From the NCBI RefSeq assembly GCF_002924445.1, contig NZ_PIGG01000076.1, forward strand, positions 1 to 64,000: a stretch of 64,000 nt of DNA. The letters run 5' to 3'. The position numbers were made by a program, and so were the translations under genes. Shown piece by piece: positions 42,155 through 54,298 of this stretch (the stretch's first letter is position 1; each line of letters begins with the position of its first letter). A model generated the notes under the pieces. That model was not told the origin of the DNA and did no database searches. It saw only the letters and a program-made list of their open reading frames with translations. Source of the DNA: Minwuia thermotolerans. Its GTDB lineage: Bacteria; Pseudomonadota; Alphaproteobacteria; Minwuiales; Minwuiaceae.

Positions 42155-43744
42155 ATGGACCCGGATATGTACAATGATGCCGACAAGCTGGCGCATATGG
42201 TGCCGGTCCTGCTCGAGGCGCTGGACTGCATGCCGGACGGCTTCGCCCTCTACGACAAGGACTTCCGGCCTCTGGTCGCGAACCGGGAGTCTCTCAACCG
42301 CTTCCCCATTGCCTTCGACACCCTGTCGAAGGGCGGCACCTTCCTGGAAGCCAACCGCCGCGGCATCCGCGAGACCCGCCCCGACATCCCGGCGGAAAAG
42401 GCGGAGAAGATCGTCCGGCGTCTTACCGATACCCTCCAGGCGGGCGAGACGGTCGACCTGGAGACCCAGAACGGCCGCATCGTGCGCACCCGCTTCCGCG
42501 AGATGAGCGAGGGCCGCCGCGTCGCCATCTCCGTCGACATCACCGAACTCCGGGCGCGCGAGAAGGAGCTGGAGGAGGCGCGCAGGGCCGCCGAGGCCGC
42601 CAATGAGACCAAGTCCGCCTTCCTTGCCAATATCAGCCACGAGATCCGCACGCCACTGAACGGCATCCTCGGCATGTCCCAGATGCTGTGCAAGGCGAAC
42701 CTGCCGCCCGATCAGAAGCGCCAGGCGGAGACCATCGCCGAGTCGGGTCAGATGCTGATGGACCTGCTGAACGACGTGCTCGACCTCTCCAAGATCGAGG
42801 CCGGCCGGCTGGACATCGACCCGCGCGACGGCGACCTGGGCGACGTCATGCGCGGCCTGCGCCGCCTCTGGCAGCCGGGCGCCGACGAGAAGGGCCTGAC
42901 CCTGTCGCTGATGCTGGACGCCGACCTGCCGAAGCGCGTCGTGTTCGATCCCGTGCGCGTGCGCCAGTGCGCCAACAACCTGATTTCCAACGCCATCAAG
43001 TTCACCCAGAAGGGCCGGGTCCAGATCGTCGTCACCACGGAAACGGGCGACGACGGCGAGCCGATGATCCAGATAGAGGTCAGCGACAGCGGCTGCGGCA
43101 TGGAGGAAGAGACGCTGGCGCGCCTGTTCCATCCCTTCACCCAGGCCGACTCGTCCACCTCCCGCAAGCACGGCGGCACCGGCCTCGGACTCTCCATCAC
43201 CCGCCGACTGGCGCGGATGATGGGCGGCGACTGCGTCGCCGAGAGTACGCCGGGCCGGGGTTCGACCTTCCGGCTCAGCTTCCGCGCCGACCCCGTCATC
43301 CCCTCGCGGCCGTTGCAGGACATGGGCATGGTCGACGAGACGGGCCAGCCCATCGACCCGGAACGCTGCCGCGGCCTGCGCGTGCTGCTGGTCGACGATC
43401 ATCTGGTCAACCGCAAGGTCGCCAGTCTCTATCTCGAGCCCTATGGCTGTGCGGTGACGGAGGCCGGCAACGGCCAGGAGGCGCTGGACCGGCTGTCGGC
43501 CGAGCCCTTCGACATCGTCCTGCTGGACGTGCACATGCCGGTCATGGACGGGCCGGAGACGATCAGCCGGATCCGCCAGGCGGACGCGCCCTGGCGCAAG
43601 GTGCCGGTGCTGGCGCTGACCGCCGATGCGATGATGGGCGACCGCGAGCGCTATCTGGCCATGGGCATGGACGGCTATGTCGCCAAGCCGATCGCGGAAC
43701 GCGAACTGGTGGGCGAGATCGTCAGGGCGGCGCGGTCGCACTGA
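42155..43744 (+). CDS. Hybrid sensor histidine kinase with C-terminal receiver
   Basis: Cytosolic kinase of 529 residues without membrane segments. A PAS domain of the PDGFALYDKDFRPLVAN type lies at about 22-133. The HisKA domain has His162 (NISHEIRTPLNGILGMSQML), then an ATPase domain with NLISNAIKFTQ and GTGLGLSITRRL, and a receiver domain (about 407-525) with Asp458 (VLLDVHMPVMDG). AAGGACG precedes the ATG. An AT-rich patch (about 42098-42125) in the preceding gap may be its promoter. Phosphate would pass from His162 to Asp458 and then to an unknown phosphotransfer protein. Confidence 0.92.
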   Translation: MDPDMYNDADKLAHMVPVLLEALDCMPDGFALYDKDFRPLVANRESLNRFPIAFDTLSKGGTFLEANRRGIRETRPDIPAEKAEKIVRRLTDTLQAGETVDLETQNGRIVRTRFREMSEGRRVAISVDITELRAREKELEEARRAAEAANETKSAFLANISHEIRTPLNGILGMSQMLCKANLPPDQKRQAETIAESGQMLMDLLNDVLDLSKIEAGRLDIDPRDGDLGDVMRGLRRLWQPGADEKGLTLSLMLDADLPKRVVFDPVRVRQCANNLISNAIKFTQKGRVQIVVTTETGDDGEPMIQIEVSDSGCGMEEETLARLFHPFTQADSSTSRKHGGTGLGLSITRRLARMMGGDCVAESTPGRGSTFRLSFRADPVIPSRPLQDMGMVDETGQPIDPERCRGLRVLLVDDHLVNRKVASLYLEPYGCAVTEAGNGQEALDRLSAEPFDIVLLDVHMPVMDGPETISRIRQADAPWRKVPVLALTADAMMGDRERYLAMGMDGYVAKPIAERELVGEIVRAARSH

Positions 43745-43852
43745 CCCGCCGGGCGCCGCGCGGTGTTCCAGAAGCGTTAAATCCGTCACACGCCGGAACC
43801 GGGGCCCGTGCTAGACTCCGTGCCGACCCGAAGTCCTCTCGAGTGCCCGGCC

Positions 43853-45346
43853 ATGTTCCGCTTCCCGCGTGCGATGCTGTCCGCGATCATTCTCGCCCTC
43901 GTCCCGCCCATCCAGGCCCTTGCCGTCGAGAAGCCGCCGGCGGGCGCCGCCGCGCCGTCCGTCCAGCCAGGGGAAATGGTGGCGAAGGCCTGGGCGCTGA
44001 CCCTTGCCGAGGCCGCGGAACTGGCCGCCGAGGTGCTGCGCTACCGTGTGGCCGACCATCAGCACGACCAGGTTCGGCAGGTCGTCCGTTTCACCCACGT
44101 CACGCCGGAAGGCGCCTTCATGCTCGGCCTGGTGGAGCCGCGGCTTCTGCGCGCCTCCTTCGGCCGTCAGGGCGGCGTGACCTTCCATGTGGAGATGCTG
44201 GGCGCCGGGGGCGCTGGCGAGGCCGCCCGGGACGTCCTCGCTGCAGAACTGGACGCGGCGCTGCAGCAGGAGGCCGCCCGGCGGCACGTCCCCGTCGTCT
44301 CCGTGATCTGGCCGGAGGTTCTGAGCGACCGCGCCGAGATCGTGGAGGCCGAGCGCACCGTGCCGCGGCGTGCCGACGTGTTCGAGAAATTCATCCGCCG
44401 TCGCCCGCCCGATCCGGTCGAGGGTGTCTGGCGGCGCCATGACGGCCAGATGCTGGTCGGCATCTACCGCAACCTGGAGGCGCCGGGCCGGATCTACCAC
44501 GCCATGGTGCTGGAGGCCCCGAAGAACGGGGCCTGGCGCGCCGGCGAGATCAAGTTCGAGATGGAACTGCTGGAGGAAGACCTGGCCAGCGGACCGCTGT
44601 TCCGCGACGACCGCGCCCGCGCCGATATCGTCTGGCGCGTCGAGCGCGAGAACCTGGTCGCCCTGAACGGGCCCGAGGGCGCAGTGCGCTATGTCCGGCT
44701 GGGACCGCGGATCGACTTCGATCGGGAGCCGCTGCACAACGGCACCGGCTGGGTGGCGACCGCCGAGGGCCACGTGGTCACCAATTTTCACGTCATCAAG
44801 GACGCCGCCGAGATCCGCGTCGGCTTCCGCGAGGGCCCCTGGCGGCCGGCCCGCGTGATCATCGCCGACGAGCGCATGGATCTGGCCGTGCTGGAGGTAG
44901 AGAATCCCGACATTCTCGGCCCGCCCCTGCCGCTGGCGGCCGGCCCGGCCTATCCCGACGGGGCAGAGGTGACCGTACTGGGCTATCCCCTGGCCCGCCG
45001 GCTGGGCGAGAAGATGAAGGTCACCACGGGCGTGGTGAACGGCCAGAACGGCGACAAGGGCGACCCCACGCGGCTGCAGCATTCGGCGGCGACCCAGCCC
45101 GGCAGCAGCGGCGGCCCCGTGGTCGACCGCCACGGCAATGTCGTTGCCGTCTCCGTCTCCCATCTGAAGGGCGGCGATGTGGAGCAGGTCAACTTCGCCA
45201 TCAAGATCGGCTATCTGCGCCTGCTGCTGGAGGGATTCGGCATCACGCCCCTGCACGCCGCCGAGACGCCGGCGCGGGCGCCCGATGTGATCGCCGCGGA
45301 TCTGAGAGGCTCGGTGCTGCCGGTCTGGACCACCCGGGACGACTAG
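43853..45346 (+). CDS. Secreted trypsin-like serine protease with unknown N-terminal region
   Basis: The start at ATG 43853 exposes a signal peptide (MFRFPRAMLSAIILALVPPI). A GTG at 43808 would place 15 extra residues before it. The 497 residues have two unrecognised regions (about 30-165 and 170-280; the second, EGVWRRHDGQMLVGIYR, looks beta-rich) and a C-terminal trypsin-like domain with His313 (TNFHVI), Asp343 (MDLAVL) and Ser419 (PGSSGGPV). No PDZ domain is present, unlike the Do protease at 15270. It probably acts in the periplasm; its target is unknown. Confidence 0.87.
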   Translation: MFRFPRAMLSAIILALVPPIQALAVEKPPAGAAAPSVQPGEMVAKAWALTLAEAAELAAEVLRYRVADHQHDQVRQVVRFTHVTPEGAFMLGLVEPRLLRASFGRQGGVTFHVEMLGAGGAGEAARDVLAAELDAALQQEAARRHVPVVSVIWPEVLSDRAEIVEAERTVPRRADVFEKFIRRRPPDPVEGVWRRHDGQMLVGIYRNLEAPGRIYHAMVLEAPKNGAWRAGEIKFEMELLEEDLASGPLFRDDRARADIVWRVERENLVALNGPEGAVRYVRLGPRIDFDREPLHNGTGWVATAEGHVVTNFHVIKDAAEIRVGFREGPWRPARVIIADERMDLAVLEVENPDILGPPLPLAAGPAYPDGAEVTVLGYPLARRLGEKMKVTTGVVNGQNGDKGDPTRLQHSAATQPGSSGGPVVDRHGNVVAVSVSHLKGGDVEQVNFAIKIGYLRLLLEGFGITPLHAAETPARAPDVIAADLRGSVLPVWTTRDD

Positions 45347-45417
45347 GCGCGGGCGTGCACGGCCGGCGGCGCCATGCTAGGACGGGACGCGCAACGGCAG
45401 GGGAGGCCGGAGAGCAG

Positions 45418-46266
45418 ATGACCGAAACGCAAGGAACCGCGACGGCGGCCGGGGAGGCCGCGACAGTCGAGACGGTGATGAACTATTCCAGCGAGGATGG
45501 CGGGCCCATCGGCTACTACTTCTACGAGCCGGAGGTGCGGGAGAACTTCCGTCCCGCCGGCCAGGACCGCCGAAGTGTCCTTGTCGAGGACGCCTGGCCG
45601 CAGGCGGACCGGCTGTCCGCCGACGTGGAGGGCTTCGAGATCCATCCCTTCGAGGGCGGCTTCGACGCCTTCGAGAATGACGAGACGGTCCGCGCCGCGT
45701 TCTATCCGCAGGCCGTCGACTTCGTGAAGCGCCATACCGGCGCGCGGCAGGTGGTGGTCTTCGACCACACGCTGCGCCGCAAGCGCTCCCAGGACATCCG
45801 CACGCAGACGGAGGTGCAGCGCCCTGTGGTGTTCCTCGCGCACTGCGACTTCACCCCCCGGTCGGGCCCGCAGCGGGTGCGCGACATCATGGGCGGCGAG
45901 GCGGATGCGCTGCTGGCGCGGCGCGTGGCGTTCTACAATGTCTGGAAGCCCCTCTACGATCCGGTCGAGGAGTTCCCGCTGGGGCTGTGCGACGCGCGGA
46001 GCGTGCCTGACGAGGACTTCCTGGTGATGCATCTCAAATATCGTGACCGCGACGGCGAGATCTACACGCTGCGCCACTCGCCCGGCCACCGCTGGCGCTA
46101 CTTTCCGGGCATGGCGCCGGATCAGGCGCTGCTGCTGAAGACCTACGACAGCGAGACCGACGGCCGGGCGCGCTTCATGGGCCACAGCGCCTTCGACGAC
46201 CCGAACTCGCCGCCGGACCGCAAGCCCCGGCAAAGCATCGAGATCCGCACCATGGCGTTCTTCTAG
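45418..46266 (+). CDS. CmcJ/NvfI-family oxidoreductase
   Basis: 282 residues starting at ATG 45418 after GGAGAGCAG. The sequence carries features of the CmcJ/NvfI group: VVVFDHTLRRKR, AHCDFTPRSGPQRV with a candidate metal-binding His-x-Asp, VAFYNVWKPLYDPV and HSPGHRWRYFPGM. Fungal and actinobacterial relatives are non-heme iron/2-oxoglutarate-dependent enzymes of secondary metabolism. Proteobacterial members are mostly uncharacterised. No biosynthetic cluster surrounds it here, so a metabolic or detoxifying role is only a guess. Confidence 0.8.
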   Translation: MTETQGTATAAGEAATVETVMNYSSEDGGPIGYYFYEPEVRENFRPAGQDRRSVLVEDAWPQADRLSADVEGFEIHPFEGGFDAFENDETVRAAFYPQAVDFVKRHTGARQVVVFDHTLRRKRSQDIRTQTEVQRPVVFLAHCDFTPRSGPQRVRDIMGGEADALLARRVAFYNVWKPLYDPVEEFPLGLCDARSVPDEDFLVMHLKYRDRDGEIYTLRHSPGHRWRYFPGMAPDQALLLKTYDSETDGRARFMGHSAFDDPNSPPDRKPRQSIEIRTMAFF

Positions 46267-46417
46267 CCACGGCCATGGCCGCGGCCCCGGCGCGGCCGAT
46301 CACGACAGCGTGAGGGGCCGGTGTGGACTAAGTTCTTTCTTAACCCGGATGTCGTCAGTTAAGAGACGAACTCAACGTTGACGGGAGGAATACTCGTCAA
46401 TTCCCGTTGGGTCGTGC
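46267..46417 (+). other. Structured leader upstream of the four-PAS kinase
   Basis: 151 nt without a gene. TCTTAAC (about 46338) and GTTAAGA (about 46359) are inverted arms. TTGACG (46379-46384) and CGTCAA (46395-46400) form a hairpin whose loop holds GGAGG (46384-46388), which could hide a ribosome site, although the annotated ATG is 29 nt further on. GC-rich palindromes lie just after the preceding stop. No clear promoter was found. Confidence 0.35.
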
Positions 46418-48720
<2,303 letters not shown>

Positions 48721-48724
<4 letters not shown>

Positions 48725-48933
48725 CCCTCGTCGATCAACAGGCGCTCGATGCCGCGGTCCAGGCGCGCGCAGTCGGTCAGCGCCATGTCGATGAAGCGCC
48801 GCCGCTCCGAGGGCGGCAGGTCAGGGCAGTCGCGCAGGATCTCCAGCAGACCGCGGATCGTGGTCAGTGGAGTGACGAAATCGTCCTCCAGGCTGGCGGC
48901 CCGCGCTTCGGCTTGCGGTTTCCGCGCCGGCAT
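48721..48933 (-). CDS. 70-residue stand-alone DHp (HisKA-like) domain lacking the phospho-His
   Basis: The 70 residues are a histidine-kinase dimerisation hairpin and nothing else. From residue 16 they align without gaps to the HisKA of the symporter-kinase at 56607 (TPLTTIRGLLEIL, DLPPSERRRF), but the phospho-acceptor His is Asp17. It has no ATPase domain. The start ATG 48933 has GGAGG 5 nt upstream and lies 12 nt after livF, so it is the last gene of the ABC transporter operon. It could form mixed dimers with a kinase or act as a docking partner. Function unknown. Confidence 0.8.
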
Positions 48934-48945
48934 GACGACCTCCGA

Positions 48946-49694
48946 TCAGATGGCCAGGTATTCCTGCCTGAGCTCCGCGTTGTCGAGAACCTCCGCGGCG
49001 GTGCCGGCATAGGCGACCTGGCCCATGTCCAGGATGATGGCGCGGTCGGCCAGTTCCAGGGCGGCGACCGCGTTCTGCTCGACGATGACGGTGGTGATGC
49101 CCAGCTCCTTGATCTCGGCCACGATCTTCTCGATCTCCTGGACGATTACCGGCGCCAGTCCCTCATAGGGCTCGTCCAGCAGCAGCAGCTTGACCTCGCG
49201 CGCCAGGGCGCGGGCCACGGCCAGCATCTGCTGCTCGCCGCCCGAGAGGGTCACGGCTTCCTGGCGGCGGCGCTCGGCGAGGCGGGGGAAATGTCCGTAG
49301 ATCCGCTCCAGCGACCAGCCGACGGGCTCGGCGATCTGCGCCAGCTTCAGATTCTCCTCGACAGTGAGGCCGGCGATGATGCGCCGGTCCTCCGGCACCA
49401 GGCCGACGCCGAAGCGCGAGGCCTGATAGGCCCGCATCCGGTGCAGCGCCTTGTCCTCGAGCCAGATCTCGCCGCTGACGAGCTGCGGGCTGTCGAGGCG
49501 GGCGATGGTGCGCAGCGTCGAGGTCTTGCCGGCCCCGTTGCGGCCCAGCAGCGCCAGCACTTCGCCCTCGCGGATGTCGAAGCTGACCTTCTGGACGATG
49601 TAGCTCTCGCCGTAATAGCCCTCCAGGTTCCGGCAGGAGAAATAGGCGCGTTCCGGCGCCGCGGCGGGCCGCTGGGCGTTGGTTTCAGTCGCGC

Positions 49695-49698
<4 letters not shown>
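48946..49698 (-). CDS. livF: Branched-chain amino acid type ABC transporter ATPase LivF
   Basis: One of two ATPases of a HAAT-family importer. The 250 residues have Walker A GRNGAGKTST, the signature TLSGGEQQMLAVARAL and Walker B LLLLDEPYEGLAP. Start is TTG 49698, overlapping the livG stop as TTGA, with GGAGG 9 nt upstream. No ATG in frame precedes the conserved YFSCRNLEGYYG. The DEPYEGLAP sequence is usual for LivF. Confidence 0.93.
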
Positions 49699-50447
<749 letters not shown>

Positions 50448-50459
50448 CGCTGCCGCTCC

Positions 50460-51611
50460 CTATTCGGCGGCTTGCGGCGCGGCGGCGTCGCCGTTCCGGC
50501 CCGTGCGCGTCACGATCAGCCGGCGCAGCCGCGAGAAACCTTCCATCAGGCCGCCGGGCAGGAAGATCACGATCACCATGAACAGCACGCCCAGCGTCAG
50601 GTGCCAGCCCTCGCCGACGAACAGGGCGGAGAGGGAAACCAGGACGTCCCGAAGGCCGTCGGGCAGGAAGCCGAAGACGGCCGCCAGGATCTGGTCATTG
50701 AAGGCGGAGAAGATGTTCTCGAAGTACTTGATGAGGCCTGCGCCCAGGACCGGGCCGAGCAGCGTGCCGGAGCCGCCGAGGATGGTCATCAGCACGACTT
50801 CGCCGGAGGCCGTCCACTGCATGCGCTCGGCGCCTGCAAGCGGGTCGGTGACCGCCAGCAGCCCGCCGGCAAGACCGGCATACATGCCCGAGATGACGAA
50901 GGCGGTGAGCGCGTAGGGCCGGGTGTTCAGGCCGGTGTAGTTCATGCGGTTCTGGTTGGACTTGACCGCACGCAGCATCATGCCGAAGGGCGAGCGGAAT
51001 ATACGCATCGAGATGTAGAAGCAGATGATCAGGATGACGCCGCAGAAGTAGAAGCCCGGATAGCCGGTCATGTCGATGCCGAAGAGGTCCGAGGACGGCA
51101 GCACCGCGCCGTAGTCGCGGCCGAAGGCGACGTCGAGCACGCGCGGGTCGGACTGGGTGAGCTGCAGCCCCGTCTCGCCATTGGTGATCGGCGTCAGCAC
51201 CGAATAGGCCAGGTTGTAGCACATCTGCGCGAAGGCCAGCGTCAGGATGGAGAAGTAGATGCCGGACCGCCTGAGCGAGATGTAGCCGATCAGCGCGGCG
51301 AAGGCGCCGCCCAGCAGGGTGGCGAGGATGATCGCCGGAATCGGGTTCATGCTGAGCAGCTTGAAGGTCCAGACCGCGGTGTAGGAGCCGACGCCCAGAA
51401 AGGCGGCGTGACCGAAGGAGAGATAGCCGGTCAGGCCGAACAGGATGTTGAAGCCCATGGCGAACAGGCCGTAGATCGCGAACTTCTGCAGCAGGTCCGG
51501 ATAGCCGGCGCCGAAGGGCTGCAGGATGATCGGCCCCGCCAGCACGAAGGCGGCGAAGCAGATCAGCAGGATCAGGTCGCCGCGGGGCGAGCTTTCGGTG
51601 ACGGTCGTCAT
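50460..51611 (-). CDS. livM: Branched-chain amino acid type ABC permease LivM
   Basis: Inner-membrane permease of 383 residues with about ten hydrophobic segments and the family hallmarks [21 protein letters not shown] and the cytoplasmic EAA-like region near [22 protein letters not shown] periplasmic insert of about 60 residues (around 140-195) is longer than in E. coli LivM and recalls permeases for amides, urea or aromatic acids. It follows livH by 4 nt. Confidence 0.92.
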   Translation of the reverse strand: MTTVTESSPRGDLILLICFAAFVLAGPIILQPFGAGYPDLLQKFAIYGLFAMGFNILFGLTGYLSFGHAAFLGVGSYTAVWTFKLLSMNPIPAIILATLLGGAFAALIGYISLRRSGIYFSILTLAFAQMCYNLAYSVLTPITNGETGLQLTQSDPRVLDVAFGRDYGAVLPSSDLFGIDMTGYPGFYFCGVILIICFYISMRIFRSPFGMMLRAVKSNQNRMNYTGLNTRPYALTAFVISGMYAGLAGGLLAVTDPLAGAERMQWTASGEVVLMTILGGSGTLLGPVLGAGLIKYFENIFSAFNDQILAAVFGFLPDGLRDVLVSLSALFVGEGWHLTLGVLFMVIVIFLPGGLMEGFSRLRRLIVTRTGRNGDAAAPQAAE

Positions 51612-51615
51612 TGGC

Positions 51616-52644
51616 TCAGCCCTCCATGACGCCCTTGCGGCCCATCAGGCCGCGTGGACGGACAAGAAGGATCACGACGGCGATCAGGTAGATGATGATC
51701 TGGTCGATCCCGGGGAGGATGTCCTTGACCTCGTTCATCGAGGCGAAGGACTGCAGGATACCCAGTACGAAGCCGGCGGTGACCGCGCCGGGGAGCGAGC
51801 CCATGCCGCCGACGACGACGACAACGAAGCTGAGGACCAGGAAGTCCATGCCCATGTGGTAGTCGGGGCTGAGGATGGGCGTGTACATGACGCCGGCGAG
51901 CCCGGCGACGATGGCCGCGATGCCGAAGACGATGGTGAAGCGGCGGTCGATGTCGATGCCCAGCAGGCCGACGGTCTCCCGGTCGGCCATGCCGGCGCGG
52001 ACGACCATGCCGAAGGTGGTGAACTGCAGGAAGGCGAACACGGCTCCGATCACGCCCAGCGAGAACAGGAAGTAGACCAGACGCCAGGTGGGGTAGACCA
52101 CGTTGCCGGCGTCGAAGCCGATGGCGGCGCCGAAGTCCAGCATGCCCTGGGCCGCGTCCGGCGCCGGCTGAGGTATCGGGTTGGCGCCGAACTGCGCCTT
52201 GACGATCTCCTGCAGCACGATGGCGAGGCCGAAGGTGACCAGGATCTGTTCGGCGTGCGGGCGCTTGTAGAAGAAGCGGATCAGCCCGCGTTCCATGGCG
52301 ATGCCGATCAGCAGCATGATCGGTATGGCGATGATGATCGACGCGGGTACGGAGTAGTCGAGCAGCAGCAGGCCGAAATCGCCCAGCAGATCCTCGACAT
52401 AGGGTGTGCGGATCTCCACCGGCGAACCCCATGCGGTCTTTTCGGTCGGGTGCAGGGCGATCTTCTCCAGGCCCAGCAGCGCCTGGACGCTGACTGCGCA
52501 GAAGGCGCCCAGCATGAACAGCGCGCCATGGGCGAAGTTCACCACGCCCAGGGTGCCGAAGATGATGGTCAGGCCCAGCGCGATCAACGCGTAGGCGCCG
52601 CCCTTGTCCAGGCCGTTCAGCAACTGCAGCAGGATCACGTCCAT
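51616..52644 (-). CDS. livH: Branched-chain amino acid type ABC permease LivH
   Basis: Partner permease of 342 residues. Start ATG 52644 ([20 protein letters not shown]) follows [20 protein letters not shown] and the [21 protein letters not shown] cytoplasmic loop are typical. An insert near 60-85 and another near 130-150 make it longer than E. coli LivH (308). A stable hairpin lies just upstream, after the binding-protein gene. Confidence 0.92.
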   Translation of the reverse strand: MDVILLQLLNGLDKGGAYALIALGLTIIFGTLGVVNFAHGALFMLGAFCAVSVQALLGLEKIALHPTEKTAWGSPVEIRTPYVEDLLGDFGLLLLDYSVPASIIIAIPIMLLIGIAMERGLIRFFYKRPHAEQILVTFGLAIVLQEIVKAQFGANPIPQPAPDAAQGMLDFGAAIGFDAGNVVYPTWRLVYFLFSLGVIGAVFAFLQFTTFGMVVRAGMADRETVGLLGIDIDRRFTIVFGIAAIVAGLAGVMYTPILSPDYHMGMDFLVLSFVVVVVGGMGSLPGAVTAGFVLGILQSFASMNEVKDILPGIDQIIIYLIAVVILLVRPRGLMGRKGVMEG

Positions 52645-52670
52645 CGGTGGGCCCTTCGGTCGGAAAGAGC

Positions 52671-52701
52671 AGGTTGCTCCGGCGAAACGCCGGAGCAACC
52701 T
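52671..52701 (-). terminator. 14-bp hairpin between binding-protein gene and livH
   Basis: AGGTTGCTCCGGCG (52671-52684), loop AAA, CGCCGGAGCAACCT (52688-52701): a perfect 14-bp stem in the 87-nt gap. On the minus-strand transcript it is followed by CTGCTCTTTCC, not a T run. It likely stabilises the binding-protein mRNA or causes partial termination, giving more binding protein than permease. Confidence 0.6.
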
Positions 52702-52731
52702 TGCCAGTTCTGGAGAGGAGGAAGGCTCTTC

Positions 52732-54084
52732 TTAGGCGGAGCCGTCATTGTACGGGCCGAGCTCGCCGCCCAGCATGCTGGCCGGATATTCGACCTGCGC
52801 GCGCGGCGTGACCTCGACGACCTCGAGAACGTCGAACTTGGACGACGGGTTCTCCTTGCCCTTCACGACCAGCACGTCCTTGAAGCACTGGTGATCCTCG
52901 GCGCGGTATTCCGTCGGGCCGTTGCCGAGCCCGTCGAACTCGAAGCCCTCGAGCGCCTTGCCGACCTCGGAGGGCCGGAAGGAGCCGGCGCGCTGGCAGG
53001 CGTCGGCGTAGAGGATGGCCTGGCAGTAGGTGGTGTGCGCGGCCTGGCTCGGCGGGAAGCCGTACTTCTGGCCGAAGGATTTGACGAAGGCCTGCGAGCC
53101 CTCGTCCTGCAGCGACCAGTGCCAGTTCGTCGAGCCGAAGATGCCCTTGACGTTCTCGCCCGCGCCCTGGGCCATCAGGCGGCTGTAGAGCGGGACGACG
53201 ATGGCGAAGTCCTTGCCGTTGACCTGCTTGTCGCGCAGGCCGAACTGGACCGCCTGGGTCAGCGAGTTGACCATGTCGCGGCCGTAGTGGTTCAGCACCA
53301 GCACGTCGGCGCCGGAGTTCAGCACCGGCGTGATGTACTGCGAGAAGTCGCCCGCGCCGAGCGGGGTGCGGACGGCCGCGACCGTCTCCCAACCGAGCTG
53401 CTCGGTGTACTTCTTGATCGAGCCTTCCTGCGACCAGCCCCAGGTGTAGTCGGCCGTCAGGTGATAGGCCCTGCGGTCGGTGCCGAAATTGTTCTTCAGC
53501 ACCGGGCCGAGCGCGGCGCCCGACATCTCGGTGTTGAAGAAGTGGCGGAAGCCGTTGGCGCGCTTGTCCTTGCCGGTGGTGTCGTTGGAGTGCGTCAGGC
53601 CGGCCATGAAGATGACGCCGGCGTCCTGGCAGAGACCCTGGACGGCGATCGCCACGCCCGACGATGAGCCGCCGGTGATCATGATGGCGCCGTCCTTCTC
53701 GATCATCCGCTTGGCCGATGCGCGGGCGGCGTCGGACTTGGTCTGGGTGTCGCCGGTGACGTACACGACCTTCTTGCCGTTGATGCCGTTGCCCTGCAGC
53801 GCCTTCGACGAGAAGGTGTTCAGCATGCCGCCGTCGCCTTCGCCGTTGATGTGCTCGACCGCCAGCTGGTAGGCGCGCAGCTCGTCCGCCCCCTCGTCGG
53901 CATAGGCGCCCGTCTGCGGCACGTTGAAGCCGAAGGTCACGGTGCCGCCCTTCGGTTCGTTGGTGTAGCCGGCCGCCCAGGCCTGGCTGGAGAAAATCGT
54001 CGGCGCCACGATGGCGCCGGCGCCGAGCGCCGTGCCGGTCTTCAGCAGGCTGCGCCGCGACAGGCTCTTGTCGATGATCTTCAT
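52732..54084 (-). CDS. ABC transporter substrate-binding protein with Tat signal
   Basis: Periplasmic binding protein of the Leu/Ile/Val (type I, HAAT) family, 450 residues. The N terminus (MKIIDKSLSRRSLLKTGTAL) has a twin-arginine motif SRRSLLK followed by a hydrophobic stretch and AWA cleavage site, so export by Tat is predicted. GTVTFGFNVPQTGAYADEG opens the mature protein. The ligand may be an amino acid, amide or related compound; it cannot be fixed. The ATG follows GGGAGGGAACCC. It is first in the liv-type operon. Confidence 0.9.
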   Translation of the reverse strand: MKIIDKSLSRRSLLKTGTALGAGAIVAPTIFSSQAWAAGYTNEPKGGTVTFGFNVPQTGAYADEGADELRAYQLAVEHINGEGDGGMLNTFSSKALQGNGINGKKVVYVTGDTQTKSDAARASAKRMIEKDGAIMITGGSSSGVAIAVQGLCQDAGVIFMAGLTHSNDTTGKDKRANGFRHFFNTEMSGAALGPVLKNNFGTDRRAYHLTADYTWGWSQEGSIKKYTEQLGWETVAAVRTPLGAGDFSQYITPVLNSGADVLVLNHYGRDMVNSLTQAVQFGLRDKQVNGKDFAIVVPLYSRLMAQGAGENVKGIFGSTNWHWSLQDEGSQAFVKSFGQKYGFPPSQAAHTTYCQAILYADACQRAGSFRPSEVGKALEGFEFDGLGNGPTEYRAEDHQCFKDVLVVKGKENPSSKFDVLEVVEVTPRAQVEYPASMLGGELGPYNDGSA

Positions 54085-54298
54085 TGGGTTCCCTCCCGTG
54101 GGGATATCGTTTGAAACGACTTGCTCTTGTCGCCCGGATCTGCGCATCCAGACCCACCAATTGGTAAAACACCGGGTCAATTCGGGCAATTAGTCATTGA
54201 AAAGCTTTAATAATTTTGTAAAATTCACCAACAGGAGCGACGCTGTTCTGTAAAGAATTGACTGCGAGGAGGCGTCAGGGACAGGGGGGAGCAGGGTC
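54085..54298. promoter_or_regulatory. Divergent AT-rich control region with GTAAA repeats
   Basis: 214 nt between the binding-protein gene and the XRE regulator. The 54160-54260 part is strikingly AT-rich for this genome. Three related words occur: TTGGTAAAACACC (54161-54173), TTTGTAAAATTCACC (54215-54229) and TTCTGTAAAGAA (54246-54257), the last also a palindrome. They may bind the adjacent regulator, in the manner of RamB/ScfR-type proteins that recognise TTTGCAAA-like sites. No single promoter stands out. Confidence 0.45.
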
